Source: Rhodospirillaceae bacterium bin65
GTDB taxonomy: Bacteria; Pseudomonadota; Alphaproteobacteria; Bin65
NCBI GenBank assembly: GCA_002238725.1
Contig: MPMX01000039.1
Location: forward strand, 1 to 42,804
Length of the DNA stretch: 42,804 bases
Reading direction: 5' to 3'
The notes below the pieces were generated by a model. The model saw nothing but the letters and a program-made list of their open reading frames with translations, made no database searches and was not told the DNA's origin. The position numbers were made by a program, and so were the translations under genes. Positions 17,201 to 23,253 of the stretch are shown here, piece after piece. Within the stretch, counting starts at the first letter, position 1. Every line of letters starts with the position of its first letter.

Positions 17201-17498
17201 TACGAAGGTTAGTGCGAAGATATCAGCTAAGACACATAGGTTGATGATCCTAATGGCGGGCTTGGGCAATTGACGAATATTAGCTCTCTACCTGCTTAGG
17301 TGGCGGCCCCTTTCGACAACCGGGCTTTGGGCGATCATGGTCCCGTGGCACAATATCGGTTACTACTGCCTTGGGAAGTTTACCATCATTGTTTCGGCCG
17401 CACTCCGATGCGTTACACAGTTCCTTACGCAGCGACTTTCATTGGTAATTTACGGTCGACAATTGTTCAACCATGTGCGCACCAGCACGGTACCTGCG
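17201..17498. other. AT-rich stretch, no gene recognised
   Basis: This continues the low-GC composition of the nuclease gene. Short frames on both strands show no family resemblance. GC-rich, host-like composition resumes toward 17.55 kb, inside the broken antitoxin gene. I see no insertion-sequence ends or terminal repeats. Confidence 0.45.
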
Positions 17499-17739
17499 AT
17501 GAAAACCGCGCTCAATCTGAACAATCGAGTGATGCGCTTGGCCAAAGAACAAGTAGCGCGGGAGGGGATTACGCGCACGGCTTGCGGCGGAATATGATGG
17601 CAAGCCGCCGTTCCAGCTGCAACTGAAGACCGTGACCGGGGACAGGCCACCCAACGTCGATATCTCGGACAGGGAAGCGCTCTACGACGTGACCGACCGC
17701 GCGCGATCGCCGTCGAATCGAGCACCCAGATTTAGCTAG
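17499..17739 (+). pseudogene. Broken VapB-type antitoxin remnant
   Basis: From ATG 17499 the frame reads MKTALNLNNRVMRLAKEQVA and REGITRT, the typical opening of a VapB-like antitoxin, whose members begin MKTTLNLDD and continue with an Ala/Lys-rich helix and REGRTLT. It then hits a stop at 17596-17598. A second frame starting near 17578 continues the family's second half: RLAAEYDGKPPFQLQLKTVT, then DISDREALYDVTDR, ending at 17739. The joint lacks the usual helix (about 7-10 residues) and shifts frame. No PIN-domain toxin gene follows; the DNA runs straight into the stop of the membrane-protein gene on the other strand. I read it as the decayed left half of a toxin-antitoxin pair. Confidence 0.6.
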
Positions 17740-18321
17740 CTACAGCACCCAGGCGACCAACACGAAGCCGCCGAGCAGCAGTGCGGCGAAGACCGCGAAG
17801 GCGAGTTTCACGTTGCGGTTGATGAACCGCTCGATGAGCGGGCCGAACAGGTAGACGGCGCCGGCGACGGCGAAATAGCGCACGCCACGGCCGATCAGCG
17901 AGACCAGCGCGAAGCTCGCCGGGTCCATCTGGAAGAAGCCGCTGGCGATGGTCACGACCTTGTAGGGCACCGGTGTGACCGCGCCGATGGCGACGAACAG
18001 TTCGCCGAATTTGTCGTATTCCGCCCTGGCGAGCGCCATCTTGTCCATCGCGCCGTAGAGTTCGAGCAGGGGCCGGCCGAGCTCCTCGAAGGCGAAATAG
18101 CCGATCAGCCAGCCGAAGCAGCCGCCCGCCACCGAAGCCACGGTGCAGGCCAGCGCCAGCCGCCAAGCCCGAGCGCGCACGGCCAGGACCATCGGGATCA
18201 GCAGGACGTCGGCCGGCAGGGGAAAGAAGGTCGCTTCGGCGAAGGAAAACGCGACGAGCCACCAGAAGGCGTGCGGATGCGCCGCCTTCGCCATTGTCCA
18301 GCCGTAGAGCCGTTGGAACAC
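17740..18321 (-). CDS. YqaA-type (SNARE-associated/VTT domain) membrane protein
   Basis: A 193-aa inner-membrane protein of the DedA-like YqaA family. The VTT-domain pattern is visible: FSFAEATFFPLPADVLLIPM (first re-entrant segment, with Glu and Pro), then FVAIGAVTPVPYKVVTIASG (second re-entrant segment), with membrane helices between and at the end. DedA-superfamily proteins are thought to move lipids or support membrane homeostasis, and YqaA members are less well studied. The start is GTG at 18321; the next in-frame ATG would cut off the first nine residues. Its stop abuts the broken antitoxin remnant. It would be transcribed alone. Confidence 0.85.
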   Translation of the reverse strand: MFQRLYGWTMAKAAHPHAFWWLVAFSFAEATFFPLPADVLLIPMVLAVRARAWRLALACTVASVAGGCFGWLIGYFAFEELGRPLLELYGAMDKMALARAEYDKFGELFVAIGAVTPVPYKVVTIASGFFQMDPASFALVSLIGRGVRYFAVAGAVYLFGPLIERFINRNVKLAFAVFAALLLGGFVLVAWVL

Positions 18322-18736
18322 CGCCGCCGTCCCGCCTTAGTCCGGATCCGAATCCGGCGGACCGCACCCGCCGCCGGACGCGGATGGTGCAATCCGCTGC
18401 CGTTCTGTCAAGCCGGCAACCGCGGCCCGGACAATAATCGCGGGGACAAACGAAAAAACCGCGGCGCCTGGGGAGGATAGCGCCGCGGCTTTCCCGGAGA
18501 AGGGCGGGAGTGCGGTTAAGGGATCGTGCCGCCCGATCTCCGTTCCGCCATGTCCCGGCCGGTTCGTGGCAACCGCTCCGGTCGGCCGACCGGCACCGGG
18601 GTCTGCGCCGTATCGACCGGTCCGACCGTGCCGCCGGCCTGTGGCAGGAATATCGGCGAATCGCGGCAATCCCGTGATCGATTGCGGCGGTTTCGTGGCC
18701 TTTTTTGCCGGCCGGTCGCGCCGGGCCGATGCCAGT
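18322..18736. other. Gene-free stretch with a minus-strand terminator
   Basis: This lies between the end of the DUF938 methyltransferase gene (18737) and the GTG start of the YqaA-type gene (18321). It holds a strong intrinsic terminator at 18453-18488 (see entry) and a small perfect hairpin at 18342-18357 (CCGGAT, loop CCGA, ATCCGG) in the leader of the membrane-protein gene. I find no convincing coding frame. Confidence 0.5.
18453..18488 (-). terminator. Intrinsic terminator (minus strand)
   Basis: On the plus strand, six A (18453-18458) are followed by CCGCGGCGC (18459-18467), a 12-base loop, and GCGCCGCGG (18480-18488). Read on the minus strand this is a perfect 9-bp GC hairpin followed by six T. 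It ends transcripts coming from the DUF938 gene, about 250 bases after that gene's stop. Confidence 0.8.
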
Positions 18737-19378
18737 TCAGAGGCCGGCGCCAGAACCGGCCTTTTCGAAGATCGCGCAGTAATTGTTGGCCGGCATGGCC
18801 ACGGCTTCGGCGAAAGCGAGGCCGCCTTGCGCCGCAAGCAGGGCCACGTCCTCCATGTTCCGGATGCCCCAGGCCGGATTCTGGCGGCGCAGGCTGGCGT
18901 CGAAGGCGCAGTTACCGGGCGATGTGTGGCCGCCGCCGCGCTTAAACGGGCCGTAGAGCGTCAGTAGGCCGCCCGGGCCGAGCAGCGTGTCTGCGCCTTC
19001 GAACAGCGCCACGGTGCAATCCCACGGCGCGACATGGATCGTGTTGCAGCACAGGACGAGGTCGGCCGTCCCAATCGTCCCGACCGGCCAGGGCCGGCGG
19101 CGGACATCCAGGTCGAGCGGCGGCGCGACGTTGGCGAGGCCGGCATGGGCCGTCCAGGCGGCGATGCTCTCCCGGCTGGCCGGATCGGGATCGGACGGCT
19201 GCCAATGCGTATCCGGCCGCAGCGCCGCCATATGCACCGCATGCTCACCGGTGCCGCTCCCGATCTCGAATACCCTCGCCCCCCGGGGCAGGCGCGGCAG
19301 CACGACCGCGGCGATCGGTTCGCGGTTGCGCGATGCGGCCGGGGCGAACCGGCGTCGGTCTGCGGACCGGGCCGTCAT
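18737..19378 (-). CDS. DUF938 family class I SAM-dependent methyltransferase
   Basis: A 213-aa protein of the DUF938 family. It opens with a SRNREPIAAVVLPRL segment, has SAM motif I as VFEIGSGTGEHAVHMA, the acidic WQPSDPDP strand, and the family-typical CCNTIHVAPW and LTLYGPFKRGGGHTS segments. The function of DUF938 proteins is not established; methyltransferase activity is inferred from the fold. I chose ATG 19378 because family members start close to the NREP motif; the longer frame to 19474 adds 32 unrelated residues. The gene is divergent from fdxA, with about 158 bases between starts. Its transcript seems to end at the hairpin at 18453-18488. Confidence 0.85.
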   Translation of the reverse strand: MTARSADRRRFAPAASRNREPIAAVVLPRLPRGARVFEIGSGTGEHAVHMAALRPDTHWQPSDPDPASRESIAAWTAHAGLANVAPPLDLDVRRRPWPVGTIGTADLVLCCNTIHVAPWDCTVALFEGADTLLGPGGLLTLYGPFKRGGGHTSPGNCAFDASLRRQNPAWGIRNMEDVALLAAQGGLAFAEAVAMPANNYCAIFEKAGSGAGL

Positions 19379-19453
19379 GCCCGCCGGGCCGCCGGCACCG
19401 CTGCGGCAAACAAGGGAATGCCGGTTTTGCCGCTGCCCGGTAACGAAAGAGAC

Positions 19454-19480
19454 TTGAAACCGGCGCGGCGCCACGATAAG
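19454..19480 (+). promoter_or_regulatory. Possible fdxA promoter
   Basis: TTGAAA at 19454-19459 and GATAAG at 19475-19480 lie 15 bases apart, upstream of fdxA, with a palindromic GC stretch between. The match is moderate and the spacer slightly short. Confidence 0.3.
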
Positions 19481-19536
19481 CCGCTTGGCATCGTCATGTG
19501 ACAGTTCCGGATCGATGCCGGGAGGAGAAATTTCGA

Positions 19537-19872
19537 ATGACCTATGTCGTCACCGAAACCTGCATCAAGTGCAAGTATCAGGACTGCGTGGAAGTTTGTC
19601 CGGTGGACTGCTTCTACGAAGGCGAGACCATGCTGGTCATCCACCCGGACGAGTGCATCGACTGCGGCGTGTGCGAACCGGAATGTCCGATCGAAGCCAT
19701 CCTGCCGGACACCGAACCGGACGTGGAGCGCTGGGTGGAGGTCAACCGCACTTATGCGGAGCAATGGCCCAACATCAACCGCAAGGGCGAACAGCCCGCG
19801 GACGCCGACGACTGGAAGGACGTCGCCAACAAGTTCGAGGACCATTTCAGCGACCAGCCGGCCGCACAGTAG
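19537..19872 (+). CDS. fdxA: 7Fe ferredoxin FdxA
   Basis: A 111-aa ferredoxin closely resembling Azotobacter vinelandii ferredoxin I. The first motif, [18 protein letters not shown], supplies cysteines for a 3Fe-4S and a 4Fe-4S cluster; the second, [16 protein letters not shown], completes them. The C-terminal extension (about residues 60-111, with WPNINRKG and DADDWKDV) is typical of this long 7Fe type. It is a cytoplasmic low-potential electron carrier. The start ATG 19537 has a strong GGAGGAG Shine-Dalgarno ten bases upstream; an upstream GTG/ATG frame to 19498 is unnecessary. It could serve one of the redox enzymes of the window, but nothing in the sequence links it to the formate dehydrogenase. 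Confidence 0.95.
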   Translation: MTYVVTETCIKCKYQDCVEVCPVDCFYEGETMLVIHPDECIDCGVCEPECPIEAILPDTEPDVERWVEVNRTYAEQWPNINRKGEQPADADDWKDVANKFEDHFSDQPAAQ

Positions 19873-20404
19873 GGAACGGCCTGCGCGGGATTCCCGCAAC
19901 GGCGATGCTGCCGAATCCTCGAATCGGCGGATAGCCGGTCGCAGCTGGCCTGCGCGCGGCCGGAAGCGCATTGCCGCACCGCGGCCGGTGTCGAACGCGC
20001 GCTGCATCCCCGTTGCCGCCGCTGCATTCTTGGGAAATTTGCGGAAGAGGCGGGGAGGTCGGCGTCCGGGCTGTCCGAACGCGTATTGGCGGCAGGCGCA
20101 TCGGGTCGCCACGCCAGATTGCCGGGCCGGTATCGCGGACAGGATTGCGTCTGGCGCATGGGTGAGTGGCGCAGTCGGCGGCCGACAGCTTCAATCTGCC
20201 CCACTCGGCCTGACCTGCGAAACTGGAATTTTTCATTCTTTTGTGGTAGCTTAGAGACATCCGGAGGGGTGTTCGGCTGCGGCTTGCGGCAGGGCGCTTC
20301 TGCGGGGAGTACAGGCCGGCGCCGCCCGCGGAGTTTTCCGATGTTCGGCGCTTTTTTGTCGCCGGTGCGGCAATGCAGTCGAAACAACGAAGGTGGGGTG
20401 CGGA
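19873..20404. other. Long leader or gene-free region upstream of carD
   Basis: About 530 bases between fdxA and carD. The first 300 are GC-rich with only Arg-rich chance frames. Around 20222-20262 is a T-rich island (AATTTTTCATTCTTTTGTGG and following TAGCTTAG) that is the likeliest promoter region for carD, although clear -35/-10 boxes cannot be assigned. A purine-rich AGGTGGGG just before ATG 20405 is the ribosome-binding site. Confidence 0.45.
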
Positions 20405-20902
20405 ATGGCTGTCAAATCCAAATTCAAGAAAGGTGATTATGTTGTGTATCCGACCCATGGCGTCGGGCGGATTACCGGCAGCGAGAAGCAGGAGATCGCC
20501 GGTCAGCAACTGCATTTGTTCGTTATTGAATTTCCCAAGGAGAAGATGACCCTGCGCGTTCCGGTCGCCAAGGCGGATACGTCCGGCCTGCGGCTGCTCG
20601 CCGATACTGCGGTGATGAACACGGCCTACAAGACGCTCAAGGGCAAGTCCCGTGTCAAGCGCACCATGTGGAGCCGCCGGGCGCAGGAATACGAGGCCAA
20701 GATCAATTCCGGCGATCCGGTCTCGATCGCCGAGGTGATCCGCGATCTGCACCGCAACGCCGGCCAGCCGGACCAGTCCTATTCCGAGCGCCAGATCTAC
20801 CAGGCTGCCTTCGAGCGCCTGGCCCGCGAAGTCGCCGCCATCGACGGCCTCGACGAGGACGCGGCGGTCGAGAAGCTGGAACGGGTGCTGGAAGCGGCGT
20901 GA
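20405..20902 (+). CDS. carD: CarD/CdnL-family transcription regulator
   Basis: A 165-aa CarD_CdnL_TRCF protein. The N-terminal Tudor-like RNA-polymerase-interaction domain begins FKKGDYVVYPTHGVGRI, the typical opening, and continues with LRVPVAKADTSGLR. A basic helical C-terminal domain (about 75-165, with KRTMWSRRAQEYEAKI and FERLAREVAAIDG) binds DNA at promoters. In alphaproteobacteria such proteins stabilise open complexes and support rRNA and growth-related transcription. I use ATG 20405, since the GTG 12 bases upstream overlaps the Shine-Dalgarno. It stands alone, with its own long upstream region. Confidence 0.93.
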   Translation: MAVKSKFKKGDYVVYPTHGVGRITGSEKQEIAGQQLHLFVIEFPKEKMTLRVPVAKADTSGLRLLADTAVMNTAYKTLKGKSRVKRTMWSRRAQEYEAKINSGDPVSIAEVIRDLHRNAGQPDQSYSERQIYQAAFERLAREVAAIDGLDEDAAVEKLERVLEAA

Positions 20903-21036
20903 GGGGCGATTTGGAGTGCTCGCACTTCACAGCAGGATTGACCGTCGATATTTGACCGGTAACAGGCAATTCGGTGCGCCGGATACGCATATCTGTCATC
21001 ATTGCTAAGATATGGGGATGGCGTAGTTGATGCCGC

Positions 21037-21288
21037 ATGAAAACGATGCGGTATTTCGAAGAACAAGTCCTGCGCAAGCGTCCCTATATCGAACGGGCAT
21101 GGTGTGCCGCGATTGTAGCCACGCCGCTCCATCGCGAGACTCAGTCGGACGGCCGCGTTCGTTTCTGGGGCGAGGTTGGGCGGCCCGGCCAGCAAGTGCC
21201 GCGAATTCTCAGAGTCGTAACGCCAGCCGATGGCGAAACGGTCCACAACGCGTTCTTCGACCGGGGGTTCAGGAAGGACGAGTCATGA
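21037..21288 (+). CDS. Small protein coupled to DUF2283, putative toxin-like partner
   Basis: An 83-aa protein that I know only as a recurrent hypothetical encoded next to DUF2283 genes. Visible features: a basic N-terminal helix (FEEQVLRKRPYIERAW), then beta-rich strands GRVRFWGEVG and ILRVVTPADGETVHNAFFDR. The strand pattern and the final T/N-x-F-x-D-R-G-F recall DUF4258 and RelE-like folds, which is suggestive only. Its stop overlaps the start of the DUF2283 gene (ATGA at 21285-21288), so the two are translationally coupled in the manner of a toxin-antitoxin pair. No catalytic residues can be assigned. Confidence 0.7.
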   Translation: MKTMRYFEEQVLRKRPYIERAWCAAIVATPLHRETQSDGRVRFWGEVGRPGQQVPRILRVVTPADGETVHNAFFDRGFRKDES

Positions 21289-21500
21289 AGCTGCATTACT
21301 ATCCCGAGACCGACAGCCTCTACATCGAGTTGAAACCCGGCCCCGGCGCGGAGACGCGCGAGGTTTCGCACGGGCTCAACGTCGATCTCGATGCTTTGGG
21401 CGGCGTGGTCGGCTTCGACATCGACCATGCCTCGCAGCGGCTCGACCTGTCGACGGTGGAGACCGAGGCCCTGCCCCTGCGTTCGACTCGGGCGGGTTGA
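21285..21500 (+). CDS. DUF2283 family protein
   Basis: A 71-aa protein with the DUF2283 pattern: MKLHYYPETDSLYIELKPGP, then a central strand and VDLDALGGVVGFDIDHAS. DUF2283 proteins are small, beta-rich, of unknown biochemical role, and are often next to small RelE/DUF4258-like genes, where they may act as antitoxins. Here the start overlaps the preceding gene's stop by four bases. The pair has ordinary high GC content and lies immediately before the displaced pyrE fragment, at the left edge of a cluster of accessory genes. Confidence 0.8.
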   Translation: MKLHYYPETDSLYIELKPGPGAETREVSHGLNVDLDALGGVVGFDIDHASQRLDLSTVETEALPLRSTRAG

Positions 21501-21560
21501 TCGGCGGACCGGCGCGCCTGTAAGGACTGAGGGTGAATCCCCCGCCCTGCGAGACGCCCG

Positions 21561-21764
21561 ATGATCGCCATTTCCGAAGACCCTTCCCCCGCCTCCGACC
21601 CCCGCCTGTCCCGCCTGCGCGCGTTGATCGCGGAGAAGTCCGTGCTCCGCGGGCAGTTCCGGCTGGCGTCGGGCGGCGAGAGCAGGCTGTTCTTCGACAT
21701 GAAGCAGACCCTGTTGTTGCCGGACAGGCACCACGACCCTTCTTGGCCTTGCTCTGCCGAGTGA
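21561..21764 (+). pseudogene. Displaced 5' fragment of pyrE
   Basis: From ATG 21561, residues 9-55 or so are nearly identical to the N terminus of the intact PyrE encoded at 22597: SPASDPRLSRLRALIAEKSV, then LRGQFRLASGGES and FFDMKQTLLLP. After LLLP (base 21721) similarity stops at once and the frame ends 14 codons later with unrelated residues. Bases 21585-21721 align with 22609-22745 without gaps, with 5 mismatches in 137. The residues before the aligned part differ from those of intact PyrE (ISEDP versus TLA). It cannot make an active phosphoribosyltransferase because the PRPP-binding loop is absent. Confidence 0.85.
21585..21721 (+). repeat. Direct repeat, left copy (pyrE 5' segment)
   Basis: This 137-base segment recurs at 22609-22745 with 5 mismatches and no gaps. 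The two copies are in direct orientation, 1024 bases apart, and bracket the mntA-hepT module. Confidence 0.9.
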
Positions 21765-21791
21765 CCTGGTCTCCTGCCCTACCGTGAAGCA

Positions 21792-21822
21792 TTGCCAAAG
21801 CCGGGCAGTGGTTTGGTATGAT
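21792..21822 (+). promoter_or_regulatory. Possible promoter of the mntA-hepT module
   Basis: TTGCCA at 21792-21797 and TATGAT at 21817-21822 are separated by 19 bases, slightly long. If used, the start codon at 21863 rather than the ATG at 21818 would be correct for mntA. Confidence 0.3.
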
Positions 21823-21862
21823 GCCGTATGAACGCTTCAGACATGCGCAGATCGCGGAACCG

Positions 21863-22153
21863 ATGAACCGGGAGACGACCCTGGCCCTGCTGCGGGCGCA
21901 CCGGTCGGAATTAAAACAGCTTTTCGGCGTCGCCGATCTCGCCCTGTTCGGTTCGTTCGCCCGCGACTGCGCGACGGCTGAAAGCGATGTCGATATTCTG
22001 GTTCGTTTCGACGGCCCGTCAACGTGGCGCCGGTATTTCGGCGCGCAATTCTATATCGAGGACCTGCTGGGGCGGCCCGTCGACCTGGTCACGGACAAGG
22101 CGCTGCGCCGCGAGCTACGCCCCTATGTGGAGCGCGAGGCCATTTATGTCTAA
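21863..22153 (+). CDS. mntA: MNT-domain nucleotidyltransferase antitoxin (MntA-like)
   Basis: A 96-aa minimal nucleotidyltransferase. The catalytic signature G30-S31-x10-D42-x-D44 (FGSFARDCATAESDVDILV) is complete, and a third acidic residue follows in the GRPVDLVTDKAL strand. In HEPN-MNT modules this antitoxin adds AMP to a Tyr of the HEPN toxin and so inactivates it. I start at ATG 21863, where the family helix MNRETTLALLRAH begins; an upstream ATG at 21818 adds 15 residues without family support. The stop overlaps the start of hepT by 8 bases, so the two are coupled. It sits between two copies of the pyrE 5' end. Confidence 0.9.
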   Translation: MNRETTLALLRAHRSELKQLFGVADLALFGSFARDCATAESDVDILVRFDGPSTWRRYFGAQFYIEDLLGRPVDLVTDKALRRELRPYVEREAIYV

Positions 22154-22517
22154 TCCAGGCGGCGAGACGCGGGTGTGGCGTTTCTATGTCGAGGACATGA
22201 TCGGCTTCGGCGAAAAGGTCCGGACCTATACCGCGGGACTGAACCGGGATGCGTTCGTCGCCAGCGGCATGGCCTACGACGCCACCCTGCGCAATCTCGA
22301 ACTCATCGGCGAAGCGGCGACCCATGTCCCTGAAGAGGTCAGAAACGCGCATCCGGAGATTCCCTGGCGCGCCATCATCGGGGCGCGGAATCGCTTGGCT
22401 CACGGCTATCTGCATATCGAAGACGATACCGTCTGGAACTTGATAGAGGACGCCGTTCCGCAACTCCTTTCCGATCTGCGGGAACTTTTGAAACGGGCGA
22501 GACAGGACGCCGAATAG
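22146..22517 (+). CDS. hepT: HEPN-domain ribonuclease toxin (HepT-like, DUF86)
   Basis: A 123-aa HEPN protein, all-helical, with the RX4HXY motif intact: R81-N-R-L-A-H86-G-Y88. HepT toxins are RNases whose active site is formed by the Arg and His at a dimer interface, and the Tyr is the residue AMPylated by MntA. The family segment ATLRNLELIGEAATHVPEEV precedes it. The ATG overlaps the last 8 bases of mntA. Both members look intact, so the module is probably functional. A 10-bp inverted repeat follows 12 bases after the stop. Confidence 0.9.
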   Translation: MSNPGGETRVWRFYVEDMIGFGEKVRTYTAGLNRDAFVASGMAYDATLRNLELIGEAATHVPEEVRNAHPEIPWRAIIGARNRLAHGYLHIEDDTVWNLIEDAVPQLLSDLRELLKRARQDAE

Positions 22518-22529
22518 ATGTCAAGACAC

Positions 22530-22560
22530 AGGAAAATTCCTCGCACGGTCGAATTTTCCT
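22530..22560 (+). terminator. Perfect 10-bp inverted repeat after hepT
   Basis: AGGAAAATTC (22530-22539) and GAATTTTCCT (22551-22560) are exact inverses with an 11-base loop. Located just after hepT and before intact pyrE, it could end the toxin-antitoxin transcript or mark an element boundary. The stem is AT-rich and no separate T run follows. Confidence 0.45.
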
Positions 22561-22596
22561 TGGCAATGCGCAGCGAACGATGAAGGCGTTTGGGGT

Positions 22597-23190
22597 ATGA
22601 CCCTCGCCTCCCCCGCCTCCGACCCCCGCCTGTCCCGCCTGCGCGCGATGATCGCGGAGAAGTCCGTGCTCCGCGGGCAATTCCGGCTGGCGTCGGGCGG
22701 CGAGAGCGGGCTGTTCTTCGACATGAAGCAGACCCTGCTGCTGCCCGAGGGGCTGAGCCTGGTCGGCAGCCTGATGCTGGAGAAGGTGCTGGAGAGCCGG
22801 GCGACGGCGGTCGGCGGCCTGGTGCTCGGCGCCTGCCCGATCGTCGGCGCGATCGCCCAGGCGAGCTACGCCATGAGCGCCGATACCGGTCCGGCCGGCG
22901 GCGGGCGCGAGATCGCCGCCTTCTACGTCCGCAAGGAACCCAAGAACACCGGCACCCGCGAACTGATCGAGGGCCACGACATCGCCGGCCACGCGGCGGT
23001 TTATATGATCGAGGACGTGACGACGAAGGGTGGCTCGGTCATCAGGGCGATCGAGGCGGTGCAACGCGAGACTCCCTGCGAGGTGCTCGGCGTGCTCACC
23101 GTGGTCGACCGCGAACAGGGCGCCCGCGCCGCCCTCGCCGAAATCGGCCTGCCGCTCGACGCCCTGTTCACCATGAGCGAGTTTGGGTGA
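22597..23190 (+). CDS. pyrE: Orotate phosphoribosyltransferase
   Basis: A 197-aa OPRTase, which joins orotate and PRPP to make OMP in pyrimidine synthesis. The N-terminal hood FRLASGGESGLFFDMKQTLL matches the family, the Lys-rich flexible loop is FYVRKEPKNTGTRELIEGH, and the PRPP-binding motif is VYMIEDVTTKGGS. Length is normal. The 5' part of the gene (22609-22745) is duplicated upstream at 21585-21721. The upstream DNA of the intact copy belongs to the inserted toxin-antitoxin region, so its native promoter may have been replaced. The Met start gives MTLASPASDP, two-thirds of which falls outside the repeat. Confidence 0.93.
   Translation: MTLASPASDPRLSRLRAMIAEKSVLRGQFRLASGGESGLFFDMKQTLLLPEGLSLVGSLMLEKVLESRATAVGGLVLGACPIVGAIAQASYAMSADTGPAGGGREIAAFYVRKEPKNTGTRELIEGHDIAGHAAVYMIEDVTTKGGSVIRAIEAVQRETPCEVLGVLTVVDREQGARAALAEIGLPLDALFTMSEFG
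22609..22745 (+). repeat. Direct repeat, right copy (inside intact pyrE)
   Basis: Partner of 21585-21721; 132 of 137 bases match. It starts four codons into pyrE and covers the N-terminal hood. Confidence 0.9.
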
Positions 23191-23253
23191 GGGGCGGACC
23201 GGCTCCGGGTCGAACCGCCAGCCATCTAATTGGGAGCTCGGGTTTACCCAAGT

